From NCBI GenBank assembly GCA_016713245.1, contig JADJPM010000004.1, positions 2,790,001 to 2,854,000 on the forward strand: a DNA stretch of 64,000 nucleotides, written 5' to 3'. Each line of letters starts with the position of its first letter. Positions within the stretch are counted from its first letter, which is position 1. The DNA is from Verrucomicrobiaceae bacterium (GTDB lineage Bacteria > Verrucomicrobiota > Verrucomicrobiia > Verrucomicrobiales > Verrucomicrobiaceae). The translations under genes were made by a program, and so were the position numbers. Positions 9,312-18,113 of this stretch are shown in pieces. The notes below the pieces were generated by a model. The model saw only the letters and a list, made by a program, of their open reading frames with translations. It made no database searches and had not been told where the DNA came from.

Positions 9312-10139
9312 TCACTTTTTGGAGAGAATTCCGGAGAGAAGGGTCTCGCAGGTCTTGCTGATGTCGATGACGGAATCCTTCGAGAAGCCATCGACGGCAC
9401 CTTCCATCTTCTCCAGCACGCTGCCGAGGCCTTTGCGGATGGATTTGAGCAAATCATGCTCCTGGGCGCTCTTCGGCATCTTGCTGATCGCGTTCACGAA
9501 GTGCTCGACGAGCATCGGCTGATTCAGGAGTTCCGCGCGATCTGCGGAAAAATTCTTGCTGACGACGGAGGTGACGGAGGCGGTGCCACGCAGCCAGCCA
9601 CCAAGGCTGACGCATTGCGAGAGATCGACGTCCTTCATCTCCTCCATGGTGTCCTTCACGGTCTTTTGCGTCTGGTCGAACTCCTTGCGGATGGAACGCC
9701 AGTCGTTTTTGTCAGCTGCATCCAAGATGGCCTGCGCATGCGGACGAACGGCTTTGGTGAGGCCCAGAGCGGTGGCGAGTGTGGTCACATCACGACCCGC
9801 ATCCTTGACGGCTTCCTTGTCCTCTGCCTGCACAGCGACGAAGCCCTCGGCGACGACGTAACCAAAAAGAAGCGCCAGTTTCGTGCGGTCGCTGCTGTTC
9901 GGCACTTCGAGATCACGAATCTCGTGTTTCCAATTCGGCTCACCGAGCTTGTCGAGCACGGAGAACACCTCGCTCGGCACCGGGACGACCACGTCATCGA
10001 CGACCTGGCCTGGAAACGCGAGCGGATCAAACTCCTGCACGCCCGTGGTACCCTGTGGAGCCGCGAGGGCGGAGGTGGTCAAAAAAGCGCCAGCGGCGAA
10101 CGCGGCAAGTCGTGGGAAGGGGCAAATCGAGGAAGTCAT
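9312..10139 (-). CDS. secreted alpha-helical protein of unknown function
   Basis: This is a 275-residue protein with a signal peptide (cleavage predicted near ALAAP, residues 24-28) starting at ATG 10139. The mature part is charged and mostly helical, with segments such as EFDQTQKTVKDTMEEMKD. It has no catalytic motif that I recognise. Its stop is 25 bp before the next secreted unknown (8843-9286), with which it likely forms a two-gene unit. The start was preferred over an upstream codon because it puts the signal peptide at the N-terminus. Confidence 0.8.
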   Translation of the reverse strand: MTSSICPFPRLAAFAAGAFLTTSALAAPQGTTGVQEFDPLAFPGQVVDDVVVPVPSEVFSVLDKLGEPNWKHEIRDLEVPNSSDRTKLALLFGYVVAEGFVAVQAEDKEAVKDAGRDVTTLATALGLTKAVRPHAQAILDAADKNDWRSIRKEFDQTQKTVKDTMEEMKDVDLSQCVSLGGWLRGTASVTSVVSKNFSADRAELLNQPMLVEHFVNAISKMPKSAQEHDLLKSIRKGLGSVLEKMEGAVDGFSKDSVIDISKTCETLLSGILSKK

Positions 10140-10219
10140 GGCGTCGGGTTCGGACGAGGTGAATGAAGCCGCATTCAAAGAGTGCCGCAACTGGTTTGAC
10201 CACCTGCCTTTTGCGCCCG

Positions 10220-11026
10220 TCACGAGGGTAACTGCGCCACGGTTCCGCTCTTCACATAGCCGAGCACGACGAGGCCGCCACTGACCGGGTGCCTAGCCGT
10301 GCTGGTCACCATGCCGATCTCACGGCCTTCGGCATCGAGCAAGGCGCTACCCACAGTGATCTCGCGATCGGTTTCCCAGGATTGAAGCTGCCGTGGCATC
10401 TTGCCGGTCGTTTTGATGCGTGAGAGCACCTCCTGCCCGATGTAGCAGCCTTTGGCGAAATCCATGGCACGCGATTCGAGGCCGGCTTCGGCCGGAAAAG
10501 TGCCGCCGCCGAGTTCGTTCGGCCATCGGGGCACCTGTTGGACCACCCGCAGCGTTTCGACCTCATCGTGAGTCAAAACGGGCACGGACGGCTGATATGC
10601 CTCGTCAGCAGGGAGCCACAAATCGACACCAGGAAGACCAAAACGCATGCATTGGAGGCCTTTGCCCGCCTTGGGACCCATCACATGCCAAAGCTGCCAG
10701 TCGTCCGTCACATCCGTGAGCTCGACATCGTCGGCCACGATGTATTTTTCTAGGCGCATGCCCAATGTTTCACGAAGATCGGCCTCGGCATCGAGCCACA
10801 GTGCTCCGTCGCGGGCGTGGATCATCACATCGCCTGAGATGCGCCCCTTCACATCCGTGACGCAGGCGTAAACCGTGTGGTTCTCATCGGCACGGCGCAC
10901 GTCATTCGTCACCTGGCCATTCAGATAGCGCACGCGGTCGCCGCCGGTGAGCTTCCATTTGGAGTGGTTCGAAAGATTCACCGCCGCGCCGTGCGTGAGG
11001 AGGTTATGAAAGGTGTCAGCGTGCAT
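10220..11026 (-). CDS. ygfZ: YgfZ/GcvT-domain folate-binding protein
   Basis: This 268-residue protein belongs to the YgfZ family, a folate-binding GcvT-like factor that helps assemble or repair certain Fe-S enzymes. The diagnostic motif KGCYIGQE appears near residue 190, with the conserved cysteine intact. The N-terminal segment with YLNGQVTNDVR is also typical. ATG at 11026 gives MHADTFHNLL; ATG at 11038 would add four residues. Upstream sequence translates as low-complexity His/Glu residues and overlaps the divergent permease, so it is not part of the protein. It stands alone on this strand. Confidence 0.9.
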   Translation of the reverse strand: MHADTFHNLLTHGAAVNLSNHSKWKLTGGDRVRYLNGQVTNDVRRADENHTVYACVTDVKGRISGDVMIHARDGALWLDAEADLRETLGMRLEKYIVADDVELTDVTDDWQLWHVMGPKAGKGLQCMRFGLPGVDLWLPADEAYQPSVPVLTHDEVETLRVVQQVPRWPNELGGGTFPAEAGLESRAMDFAKGCYIGQEVLSRIKTTGKMPRQLQSWETDREITVGSALLDAEGREIGMVTSTARHPVSGGLVVLGYVKSGTVAQLPS

Positions 11027-11110
11027 GATGGCCCCCATTGAGCACGAAGCCCCAGCCGCGCAAGCGGTGGAAACTTGCGTCCCACCTCTTCTTCGCGGAA
11101 ACTCCGCCTC

Positions 11111-12307
11111 ATGAGTGAATTTGGTGAAACACCGGAACGACAGGTGGACTGGGGCAGTCGCGGCTCGCAGGTCGTCGTGACGCTGGCCAGCCTCTTCATC
11201 GTCCTCGCGGGCATGAAACTGGCGGCGAATCTCCTGCTGCCCATCGTGTATGCCTTTTTCCTGGCCGTGCTGAGCTATCCACTGGCTCGCTGGCTGCATC
11301 GTCATCGCTTTCCCATGCCTGTGGCCTTGGGGGTGACGATGTTTGTGAACCTCGCCGTCGTCGCCGGACTCATCACCATCGCCGTGCGGTTGATGGTGAG
11401 CTTTGCTGCGTACCTGCCGCGATATGTGAAAGGCCTGAACAGCAAGCTCGGGGAGATGGCGCTCTGGCTGGAAGGCAAAGGCGTGAGCGGCGTGAAGGCA
11501 GAAGTCGATCACCTCTTCGACTGGAACACCGTGGTGGAATGGAGCACGCAAGAAAACGTGATGCGCGGCCTCGGCGCGGCACTCGGCAGCACCTTTGGCG
11601 CCGTGAGCACGGTCTTTGTAGGCCTCATCATGATCCTGCTCATCATGATGTTCATGCTGATGGAGGCCCATGGCACGCACACGCGGCTACAAGCCGTCAA
11701 ACTCTCCGGCGGCCCAGATTTCTCCGGCCTCATGCGTTCCGCCGATGACATCCAAAAGTATCTCGGCGTGAAAACGCTCATCAGCGCTCTGACCGGGCTG
11801 CTGGCAGGCATCTTGTGCTGGCTGTTCGGCCTTCAGTATCCGCTGCTCTGGGCCATTCTCGCCTTTGTTTGCAATTTCATCCCTGCGGTGGGCTCCACCG
11901 CCGCGTCCATCCCAGCCATCGCTGAGGCCCTGGTGCAAAACGGGCCCATGCACGCGGTCGTGGTGGCCGTGGGATATGGCGGCATCAATTTCTGTCTCGA
12001 TAACTTTGTCCAGCCGCACCTCCTCGGAAATCGCTTCGGCATCTCGCCGCTCGTCGTGATCCTTTCCGTCATCTTCTGGGGCTGGCTTTGGGGGCCGCTG
12101 GGCATGTTTCTCGCCGTGCCGCTCACGATGGTGATGAAGGTGATTCTCGACAACACGGATGAGTTTCGCTGGCTCTCCGTCGCAATGGCCAAAAAGAAGG
12201 TTCGCCATGGTGAGGTCCAAGTGGCGGGTTACGACCTTCAACTACACGATGAAGAGACGATTGGCAGTGGGGCCACGACGGAGATTCCGGGGCGACGCGA
12301 GCCGTGA
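11111..12307 (+). CDS. AI-2E family transporter / PerM-like permease
   Basis: This 398-residue inner-membrane protein of the AI-2E (formerly UPF0118, PerM) family has about seven to eight hydrophobic segments: a pair near residues 20-70, one near 75-100, and a cluster from about 165 onward. The family hallmark near the C-terminus is present (NFIPAVGSTAASIPA, then a conserved loop with QPHLLGNRFGISPLVVIL). Some members export autoinducer-2 or ions, but substrates are mostly unproven. The first ATG, at 11111, is used; the upstream TTG adds residues not typical of the family. It is divergent from ygfZ and has no clear operon partner. Confidence 0.9.
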   Translation: MSEFGETPERQVDWGSRGSQVVVTLASLFIVLAGMKLAANLLLPIVYAFFLAVLSYPLARWLHRHRFPMPVALGVTMFVNLAVVAGLITIAVRLMVSFAAYLPRYVKGLNSKLGEMALWLEGKGVSGVKAEVDHLFDWNTVVEWSTQENVMRGLGAALGSTFGAVSTVFVGLIMILLIMMFMLMEAHGTHTRLQAVKLSGGPDFSGLMRSADDIQKYLGVKTLISALTGLLAGILCWLFGLQYPLLWAILAFVCNFIPAVGSTAASIPAIAEALVQNGPMHAVVVAVGYGGINFCLDNFVQPHLLGNRFGISPLVVILSVIFWGWLWGPLGMFLAVPLTMVMKVILDNTDEFRWLSVAMAKKKVRHGEVQVAGYDLQLHDEETIGSGATTEIPGRREP

Positions 12308-12477
12308 TTTGGATTTCCGAAAAGTCAGGCGACCACCTGTTTAGTCGGCTCATTGGCTACAGAAATTATGTCAAACCGAGGTCAGTGATGTCATTCGTTT
12401 GTCTCCCGTCTTGAAGTTTGTCCGTGGACCTGCAAGCATCGTGATGAGTCACCGAAATTCTCACTCGATTTATCGCC

Positions 12478-13338
12478 ATGAACACCAACGCTAATCCAAC
12501 AGCTATCGTCTCCCGCGTGCTGATCGCCCTGGGCGCCACCGCCCTTCTCTCCTCGTGTTCCATGCCGCCGCGTCAGGCTTGGAACATGATCCAGCGAGAC
12601 GGTCTCTTCAATTACTGGGCCTACTCTTCCGGTCATCAGCCCAGCTTCAACCGCCCCAGCCCGCCGCTGCAGCAGGCCTCCAGTCAATCGCTCGCCTACC
12701 GCCCCTCTTACACGCCCTATGGTCAGCCTCGAGTGAGCTACACGCCGCCTACTCGCAGTTCCTCGGCACCGGTGGCGAACCGTTACTACGCCCCCTCCAC
12801 CTCCCCTGCCCCCGCACCGCAGATTGCCCAGCCCTCTTATCGCCCGAAGACCAGCTCTTCGCCGCGTCGCAGCACCAAGCCGCGCATCGTCAAAGTCGAT
12901 GACGAGCCAGTTTATAAGCCATCCGTCGTGGATGCCGCGCCGAAAAAATCTCCCTCGCCATCCCCTTCAAAGCCATCCAGCAGCCCGGCTCCTAAAAAAG
13001 AGCTTCCGTATGGCAATGCCGTCGCAGGCCGCCCCAACATGGTGAATAGCCCTTACGCCAGCAAAACCCAGCTCGTCGATGTGGCCGGCATGGGACCTGG
13101 GCAAACGGTGAAATGCCCCTACTCCGGCAAGCTCTTCCGCGTGCCACCCACCCAGCAAGCCGCCAACAAGGTCGAATCCAAACTCGATGCGCCTGCATTG
13201 AGTTCCCCGTCAAAATCCGACGACAAACCGAAGTCCCCCTCCAAACCCGAGGACAAGCCCAAATCCGAGCCCAAGACCTCCGAAGCTCCAAAATCGGAGC
13301 CTAAGGCTGAAAGCAAGGCCGAAGAGAAAAAGCCCTGA
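12478..13338 (+). CDS. proline/serine/lysine-rich lipoprotein
   Basis: This is a 286-residue predicted lipoprotein. The signal peptide ends in a lipobox LLSSC around residues 23-27. The rest is low complexity: Pro/Ser/Tyr-rich up to about residue 180, then a short conserved-looking block (around residues 190-222, with GQTVKCPYSGKLFRVPP), then a tail of PKSEPK-like repeats. The block resembles a short domain seen in verrucomicrobial cell-surface proteins, but no function is assigned. The tail could be disordered and span envelope layers. The gene is followed by a small basic protein gene on the same strand. Confidence 0.8.
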   Translation: MNTNANPTAIVSRVLIALGATALLSSCSMPPRQAWNMIQRDGLFNYWAYSSGHQPSFNRPSPPLQQASSQSLAYRPSYTPYGQPRVSYTPPTRSSSAPVANRYYAPSTSPAPAPQIAQPSYRPKTSSSPRRSTKPRIVKVDDEPVYKPSVVDAAPKKSPSPSPSKPSSSPAPKKELPYGNAVAGRPNMVNSPYASKTQLVDVAGMGPGQTVKCPYSGKLFRVPPTQQAANKVESKLDAPALSSPSKSDDKPKSPSKPEDKPKSEPKTSEAPKSEPKAESKAEEKKP

Positions 13339-13462
13339 TTCAAGTAAAGAGCCCTTTGGCATTCGCTGAACGTTTCCAAGCCTCGAATTGCCTCTTGCGC
13401 CTTCGAGGAACGGTGGAACTCTAGCCGCCCTCGAACCCAATCCATCCCTCAACAACTCAATC

Positions 13463-13702
13463 ATGGGCCAGCAACTTAACAAAATCGTCAAACGCATCCG
13501 CCGGAAGAAGTATCTCGAACGCAAGAAAGCCCTGGTCAAAGCCGGCGTGACCCGCAAAGCCCGCATCGCCAAGGCTGAGAAGACCGTCAAGAAGGCCCCT
13601 GCCAAGAAAACTCCTGCCAAGAAGGCTGCTCCGAAGAAGGTGGAAGCTGCCGTCGAGGCCGTTGCCGCAGCACCTGCTGCTGAAGCTCCTGCTCAGGAAT
13701 AG
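13463..13702 (+). CDS. small lysine/alanine-rich basic protein
   Basis: This is a 79-residue protein starting MGQQLNKIVKRIRRKKYLER. It is strongly basic in its first 40 residues, has a KKAPAKKTPAKKAAPKK histone-H1-like stretch, and ends with an Ala/Glu-rich tail. The composition suggests nucleic-acid binding, perhaps ribosome or nucleoid association, but this is inference. ATG 13463 is chosen because it opens the conserved-looking basic domain; upstream in-frame codons add unrelated residues. A strong intrinsic terminator follows at 13735-13768, so this gene ends its transcription unit. Confidence 0.8.
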   Translation: MGQQLNKIVKRIRRKKYLERKKALVKAGVTRKARIAKAEKTVKKAPAKKTPAKKAAPKKVEAAVEAVAAAPAAEAPAQE

Positions 13703-13734
13703 TCCGGGGCTTCCCGTTCATTCGTTTTTTAAAC

Positions 13735-13768
13735 GCACCGCCCGCGTCACTGCTGGCGGTGCTTTTTT
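13735..13768 (+). terminator. intrinsic terminator after small basic protein gene
   Basis: A perfect 8-bp stem (GCACCGCC at 13735-13742 with GGCGGTGC at 13755-13762), a 12-base loop and a run of six T follow. It lies 32 bp after the stop of the small basic protein gene. Confidence 0.9.
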
Positions 13769-13826
13769 ATACCCTCGCGGCCCCTGCCTTGACGAAGAGA
13801 GGATGCCGCTTTAGGCAGGCCCATGG

Positions 13827-13855
13827 CGCAGGGATCATCTCCCTGCGTTTTCTTT
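13827..13855 (+). terminator. second terminator-like hairpin before the riboswitch
   Basis: Stem CGCAGGGA (13827-13834) pairs perfectly with TCCCTGCG (13840-13847), with a five-base loop, followed by TTTTCTTT. It could back up the terminator at 13735, or insulate the downstream riboswitch leader. It ends two bases before the proposed riboswitch P1 helix. Confidence 0.6.
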
Positions 13856-13857
13856 AT

Positions 13858-14043
13858 CTTCGCAGATGCAGGGAAGGCCGTGAGAACCGGCCACAGTGGC
13901 GCTGCGGTATCGGGTCACAGACCTCCATTCGTGCTCATTCGCACGGAACAAAGCCAATCGGGGAGCAATCCACGGTGAAGGCGGAGGCGAGGAAGGCGGC
14001 AAAACCGCCAGGAAACCCGGAGTCCGAACATCTCTCTGCGAAG
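13858..14043 (+). promoter_or_regulatory. cobalamin riboswitch upstream of btuB-like gene
   Basis: The 186-base leader is bounded by a perfect 9-bp helix (CTTCGCAGA at 13858-13866 with TCTGCGAAG at 14035-14043), which I take as P1. Inside it, GGGAAGGCCGTGAGAACC followed by a GCGCTGCGGTA core matches the conserved J3/4-P4-P5-P6 part of class I cobalamin riboswitches, and the 3' part has several short hairpins as expected. It ends 31 bp before the ATG of a TonB-dependent receptor. The expected effect is B12-dependent repression, probably of translation, since I see no terminator between P1 and the start codon. The structure was judged by eye only. Confidence 0.78.
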
Positions 14044-14074
14044 CCGTCATCGAACCAATGAACCCAGCAAAACC

Positions 14075-15931
14075 ATGTACCTCCAAAAACTGCGAGGAAG
14101 GGCCTTCGTGCTCTTTCTTACCCTCGGCAGCATTCATGCCGCCGAACCACAGAAACCCGTCGAACTGACGGAACGCGTCGTTACTGCCACTAAAACGGAA
14201 ACCGAGCGCTGGCGCACTGCCAGCAGTGTCACGGTTATCGACCGGAAAAGGATCGAGCAAGATCAGCTCCCCCTGCTGCCCGATGCTCTCCGGCAGGTTC
14301 CCGGCCTCACGATCGCGGATCGTGGCACACCCGGCTCCGTGAACGGCCTCTTCCTCCGCGGCACAAACAGCGATCAGACCCTCGTGGTCATCGATGGTCG
14401 CCCCATTCCGGCCAATCTAGCCGGTCTCTACAACATCGAGACCATGTCTCTCGACAACGTGGAACGCATCGAAGTGCTTCGCGGTCCAGCGGCTAGTCTC
14501 TACGGGGGCAAAACACTCGGAGGCGTCATCAATATCATCACCCGCAGTGGACGAGGCCTCGAAAAGCCGGAGACCACACTCTCATGGGAAGGGGGCAGCT
14601 TTGGAACCTCGCGGGAGAGCCTCAGCACTCGCGGCTCACATGGCATCTACGATTGGAGCCTCGATCTCAGCCGTCAGGACACCCAGGGCTATCGCATCAA
14701 CAGCCAGATGCAGCTCAACAATGTGGCGGGCAAATTCGGCGTGCAGCTCGCAGACACGCTTCGGTTTGACCTCGATCTGCGTTACTACAACGCAGACGTG
14801 GGCGCTCCGGGTAGTCTCGCTGCCAATGATCCCGATGATCATGTCCTTACTGAGTTTTGGAGCATCTCACCTCGGCTCGAATGGCAGACCACGGAGCGAT
14901 GGATACAGACCTTGACCTACCAGTTTGGTAATTTCCGCCAAGTGGCATCCAACTTCACTCCCAACTTCGGCATCAACAGCCGAAGCACCTCCCGCAATCA
15001 CTTCCTGGAATACCAAAGCGTGCTCAAGGCCACGGATTCGTGGACCATCACCGCTGGCGCATGGCTCCAGGACATCGGCTACTCCCGCAGCAGTGACAAT
15101 GCCTTCCCGCTTGAAGGCTACGATGTCGATCAGGCAGAAACCAATTGGGCCGTCTTCCTGCAATCGCAGGCGGAGATCCTCCCCGGCTGGAATCTGCTCG
15201 GAAGCATCCGTCATGATGCCTACTCGGATTTCCAAGATGCCACCACCTGGCGGCTCGGCACGAGCTGGAAGCTTCCTTGGACAAAAACCGTCCTGCATGC
15301 CAACTACGGCACCGCCTTCGGTCCAGCCAGCCCACAAAATCGTGAAGCAGCACTCTTTGGCGATCCCACTTTCATCAAGCCAGAGCTGAGCAAGGGCTTC
15401 GAAATCGGCATCGAGCAGCCTTTCGCCAACGACAAAGCCAGTCTCAGCCTCACTTGGTTCCACAACAACATCCAAAACCTGATCGTCTTCCTGCCGCCCT
15501 TCGGCCCCTTGCAGCAGATCAATCAAGCACGCACTCAAGGCCTCGAAGCCGCATTAAACTGGCAGCCTTGTGAGGGCTTCGGCTTCAACACCCAGTACAC
15601 CTACCTCGATGCCGATGACCTCACCGCTGGCACACGCCTCGTGCGCCGCCCACGGCACACGATCACCGCCGAGACTTGGGTCAAGCCGGTCAACAAACTG
15701 CGCCTTGGCTTGGGCACCATGTATGTCATCGACCGCGAGGACGGCTTCGGTGCCGCCCAGCAAGATGTAGAGGACTATCTCCGCCTGCGCCTGACCGCGA
15801 GCTACCAGGTCAGCAAGAACCTCGAAATCTTCGCCCGTGTGGAAAACCTGCTCGGCGAACGCTACTCCGAGGTCCTCGGCTTTCCCTCCATGCGCACCGG
15901 TGCCTATGCAGGATTCCGGCTGCGCTTCTGA
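14075..15931 (+). CDS. btuB: TonB-dependent receptor, BtuB-like (vitamin B12)
   Basis: This 618-residue outer-membrane beta-barrel begins with a signal peptide (cleavage near IHAAE, residue 27). A plug domain follows, starting with a TonB-box-like ERVVTATKTETE at residues 33-44 and containing LRGTNSDQTLVVIDG and the conserved IEVLRGPAASLYG. The barrel ends in GAYAGFRLRF, with the terminal phenylalanine needed for BAM recognition. Size and pattern fit BtuB-type receptors (about 600 residues). The probable cobalamin riboswitch directly upstream is the main reason for naming B12 or a related corrinoid as substrate. An AraC-type regulator follows 23 bp downstream. Confidence 0.85.
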   Translation: MYLQKLRGRAFVLFLTLGSIHAAEPQKPVELTERVVTATKTETERWRTASSVTVIDRKRIEQDQLPLLPDALRQVPGLTIADRGTPGSVNGLFLRGTNSDQTLVVIDGRPIPANLAGLYNIETMSLDNVERIEVLRGPAASLYGGKTLGGVINIITRSGRGLEKPETTLSWEGGSFGTSRESLSTRGSHGIYDWSLDLSRQDTQGYRINSQMQLNNVAGKFGVQLADTLRFDLDLRYYNADVGAPGSLAANDPDDHVLTEFWSISPRLEWQTTERWIQTLTYQFGNFRQVASNFTPNFGINSRSTSRNHFLEYQSVLKATDSWTITAGAWLQDIGYSRSSDNAFPLEGYDVDQAETNWAVFLQSQAEILPGWNLLGSIRHDAYSDFQDATTWRLGTSWKLPWTKTVLHANYGTAFGPASPQNREAALFGDPTFIKPELSKGFEIGIEQPFANDKASLSLTWFHNNIQNLIVFLPPFGPLQQINQARTQGLEAALNWQPCEGFGFNTQYTYLDADDLTAGTRLVRRPRHTITAETWVKPVNKLRLGLGTMYVIDREDGFGAAQQDVEDYLRLRLTASYQVSKNLEIFARVENLLGERYSEVLGFPSMRTGAYAGFRLRF

Positions 15932-15954
15932 TGCAGTCGTGCTAGATCAGCCAC

Positions 15955-16731
15955 GTGGCTACCCGCACGTCACGTTCTGATTCTCCTGCCGCGCTGCGCG
16001 AGCGGTTCATCCGCCGTGTCAGCGCGGCTTCGCCTTTTTACCAGATGTTCGATCATCTGCCCGATCTCGCGTTCTTTGCCAAAGACCGCGATTTCCGCTT
16101 CATGTGCGCCTCACGCCGCTTCATGGACCGCTTCGGCATTCATCATGAAAACGAGATCGTCGGCAAAAACGACTTCGATCTCTTCCCGGATCGCCTCGCC
16201 GAGAATTTCCGCCGAGATGACGAGGAAGTCTTCGGCACCGGCAAACCGAAGCTGAACATTGTTGAGCTCTTTTTCACCGATCAGGGCCTGCCAGACTGGT
16301 TCGTCACCAACAAGCTCCCGCTCTTCGATGCGAAAGGTCGCGTCATCGGCCTCATGGGCACCGTGCAGAGCTTTGAAGGCAAAAAACAAGTCCTCCAGCC
16401 CTACCTGCAAATCGACCGCGCCCTGGCCTACATCCGCGAGCACTTCCGCACCGGCGTCTCGATCACGGAACTGGCCGAAATCGTGCATCTTTCTCCCCGC
16501 CAGCTTCACCGGAAGTTCGTCGAGACCTTCGGTGCCAGCCCACAGGCCTTCATCATGAAGCTACGCATCCAGGCCGCCTGCGAAGCCCTTCAAAAAGAGA
16601 GCGCTCAAATCGCCGAAGTCGGTCGCGAGCTTGGCTTCTGCGATCAAAGCGCCTTCACCCAGCATTTTCACCGTCACATGGGCATGACGCCCCTGCATTA
16701 CCTGCGGCAATTTCGTCTTCGCCGAAGCTGA
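15955..16731 (+). CDS. PAS-domain AraC-type transcriptional regulator
   Basis: This is a 258-residue regulator with two parts. Residues ~25-130 form a PAS domain (FYQMFDHLPDLAFFAKDRDF at the start, FLT-like core with GLMGTVQSF at the end). Residues ~155-255 form an AraC/XylS double helix-turn-helix, with ITELAEIVHLSPRQLHRKF and the second-helix signature IAEVGRELGFCDQSAFTQHF. The start is a GTG at 15955, 23 bp after the BtuB-like gene; no in-frame ATG would keep the full PAS domain. Co-transcription with the receptor is plausible, but its target and PAS ligand are unknown. Confidence 0.87.
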   Translation: MATRTSRSDSPAALRERFIRRVSAASPFYQMFDHLPDLAFFAKDRDFRFMCASRRFMDRFGIHHENEIVGKNDFDLFPDRLAENFRRDDEEVFGTGKPKLNIVELFFTDQGLPDWFVTNKLPLFDAKGRVIGLMGTVQSFEGKKQVLQPYLQIDRALAYIREHFRTGVSITELAEIVHLSPRQLHRKFVETFGASPQAFIMKLRIQAACEALQKESAQIAEVGRELGFCDQSAFTQHFHRHMGMTPLHYLRQFRLRRS

Positions 16732-16783
16732 ATTTCCGTTTGCCCAATGTCACAACTCCGCCTAAAGACTGCGCCCCCACCCC

Positions 16784-16858
16784 GCGCGGTTAGCTCAGTG
16801 GTAGAGCATTGCCTTCACACGGCAAGGGTCGCAGGTTCGAACCCTGCACCGCGCACCA
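16784..16858 (+). tRNA. tRNA-Val (anticodon CAC)
   Basis: A complete cloverleaf is visible: acceptor GCGCGGT pairs with ACCGCGC, the D-arm is TAGCTCAGTGGTAGAGC, the anticodon stem TTGCC/GGCAA encloses TTCACAC (anticodon CAC), and the T-arm GCAGG-TTCGAAC-CCTGC is canonical. The discriminator is A and the CCA end is encoded. Confidence 0.97.
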
Positions 16859-16883
16859 TCTTCGTCCCAGCAAACGAGATGCT

Positions 16884-18023
16884 TCAAATAGCCATCCGCA
16901 TCACCAGCGGAGCGGCCCAGGCCGCCACCGCATAAAGCATGGCGGCGATCACCATCGCCAACAAGGCGATCAGCACAATCTCCAGCGTCTTCACGCTCAG
17001 GAGCGACCCACGAGACACGCCAATGTCCTCCAGTGTGGTGAATTCCCGCTTCCTCAACCGGAACGACAGCGCAAACACCAGCGCCGAAACAAACAACGCC
17101 GCGCCCGCCGTCGTCAGCAGCATCGTCGTGGCAAAGCCTTCGAGGCGCACGAGCTGGGTCAGCAGCCCCTCCATGTCATCGCGAGGGCGGATGAGCTGAA
17201 CCGTTTTCGATTTCGCATACTGCCCCGCCATCAGCGCCTCCGTCTTGGCATCCGGCGGCAGCAGGATCGCGGCGCTGATCGGATAATCGCCGGTGTCGCC
17301 ATGAAAATGGAACGAGTTCAAATTCGCCTCGGTGACCTCCTGAAACATCCGCACCGCCGCATTGGCGATCGTGTTGTGCTCTTCCTCTTTGAGCACATCC
17401 GTGCCCTTCACATCATCGTGGCCATGCGCACGCCCCTCGATGAGCCATGCCGTTTTCAAATCGCAAAACACCGCGTCATCATCCGGCGTGCCGTTGGCGG
17501 TCAAAACACCCGCGATGCGCATCTTCAGCGGGTACGTGCCCGCCATGTCGAAGGTCTGCTCCGGCGTCGAAAAGATCGCATCACCCGGCTTCAGGCCGCG
17601 TTCGCGTGCCAGCCGTGCACCGAGCACGCAATCCCCCAGTCGAGTGATCTGTTTTCCAGCACTCAAGGCCAGCCCGCGAAAGCCAAAATACTCTAGCGCC
17701 GTTCCCACGATCGGTGCCTTCTGCGCTTCAAAACGCACATGCAGCGGAATGCCGCCCTCCGGCATCTCCTTCAGCGGCAGCGATGCCAGATTCTCCTTCT
17801 TAAAATACAGCGCCGTCATCATCAGATCCAGCGCACTGCCCTTGGTGCCCACGATTTGAGGAGTCGAAGCCGCCCTCGCCCGCAGATCCGCCTGCGCATG
17901 CCGCACCAGCACCCGCAGGCAAAGCGGTAGCGCCAGCACCAATCCCAGCGCCGCCGCCAGCAGCACGCTCTGTGTGCGATGACGCAGCACATAGCGGAGG
18001 GCGAGAGCGAAGGCAGGTTTCAT
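16884..18023 (-). CDS. FtsX/MacB-like ABC transporter permease
   Basis: This is a 379-residue permease with one N-terminal membrane segment (around residues 15-38), a large extracytoplasmic domain of about 230 residues, and three C-terminal segments carrying an FtsX-type domain (from about residue 270). This is the MacB-like layout. No ATPase gene is adjacent, so its partner must be encoded elsewhere. ATG at 18023 places the first membrane segment correctly. It is divergent from the BlaI-type gene, and the 90-bp gap holds the two palindromic operators, which could also control this gene. Confidence 0.82.
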   Translation of the reverse strand: MKPAFALALRYVLRHRTQSVLLAAALGLVLALPLCLRVLVRHAQADLRARAASTPQIVGTKGSALDLMMTALYFKKENLASLPLKEMPEGGIPLHVRFEAQKAPIVGTALEYFGFRGLALSAGKQITRLGDCVLGARLARERGLKPGDAIFSTPEQTFDMAGTYPLKMRIAGVLTANGTPDDDAVFCDLKTAWLIEGRAHGHDDVKGTDVLKEEEHNTIANAAVRMFQEVTEANLNSFHFHGDTGDYPISAAILLPPDAKTEALMAGQYAKSKTVQLIRPRDDMEGLLTQLVRLEGFATTMLLTTAGAALFVSALVFALSFRLRKREFTTLEDIGVSRGSLLSVKTLEIVLIALLAMVIAAMLYAVAAWAAPLVMRMAI

Positions 18024-18066
18024 GAGAGCGCCGACAGTGCGGAGTAAAAAGCCTCTTGCCAACTTT

Positions 18067-18107
18067 GGATTACACCTGTAATCCTCGTCGGATCACACTT
18101 GTAATCC
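18067..18107. promoter_or_regulatory. tandem BlaI/MecI-type operators
   Basis: Two 18-bp dyads are present: a perfect one at 18067-18084 (GGATTACA, CC, TGTAATCC) and an imperfect one at 18090-18107 (GGATCACA, CT, TGTAATCC). The TACA/TGTA core matches known BlaI/MecI operators. They end 6 bp before the repressor ATG, so autorepression is likely. Their position in a divergent gap could also serve the permease gene at 16884-18023. Confidence 0.85.
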
Positions 18108-18113
18108 TGCTCC

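Noticed and set aside
16809..17696. A 295-residue Arg/His-rich plus-strand ORF after tRNA-Val
   Set aside because: It overlaps the tRNA and lies antisense to the FtsX-like permease; composition is a shadow effect.
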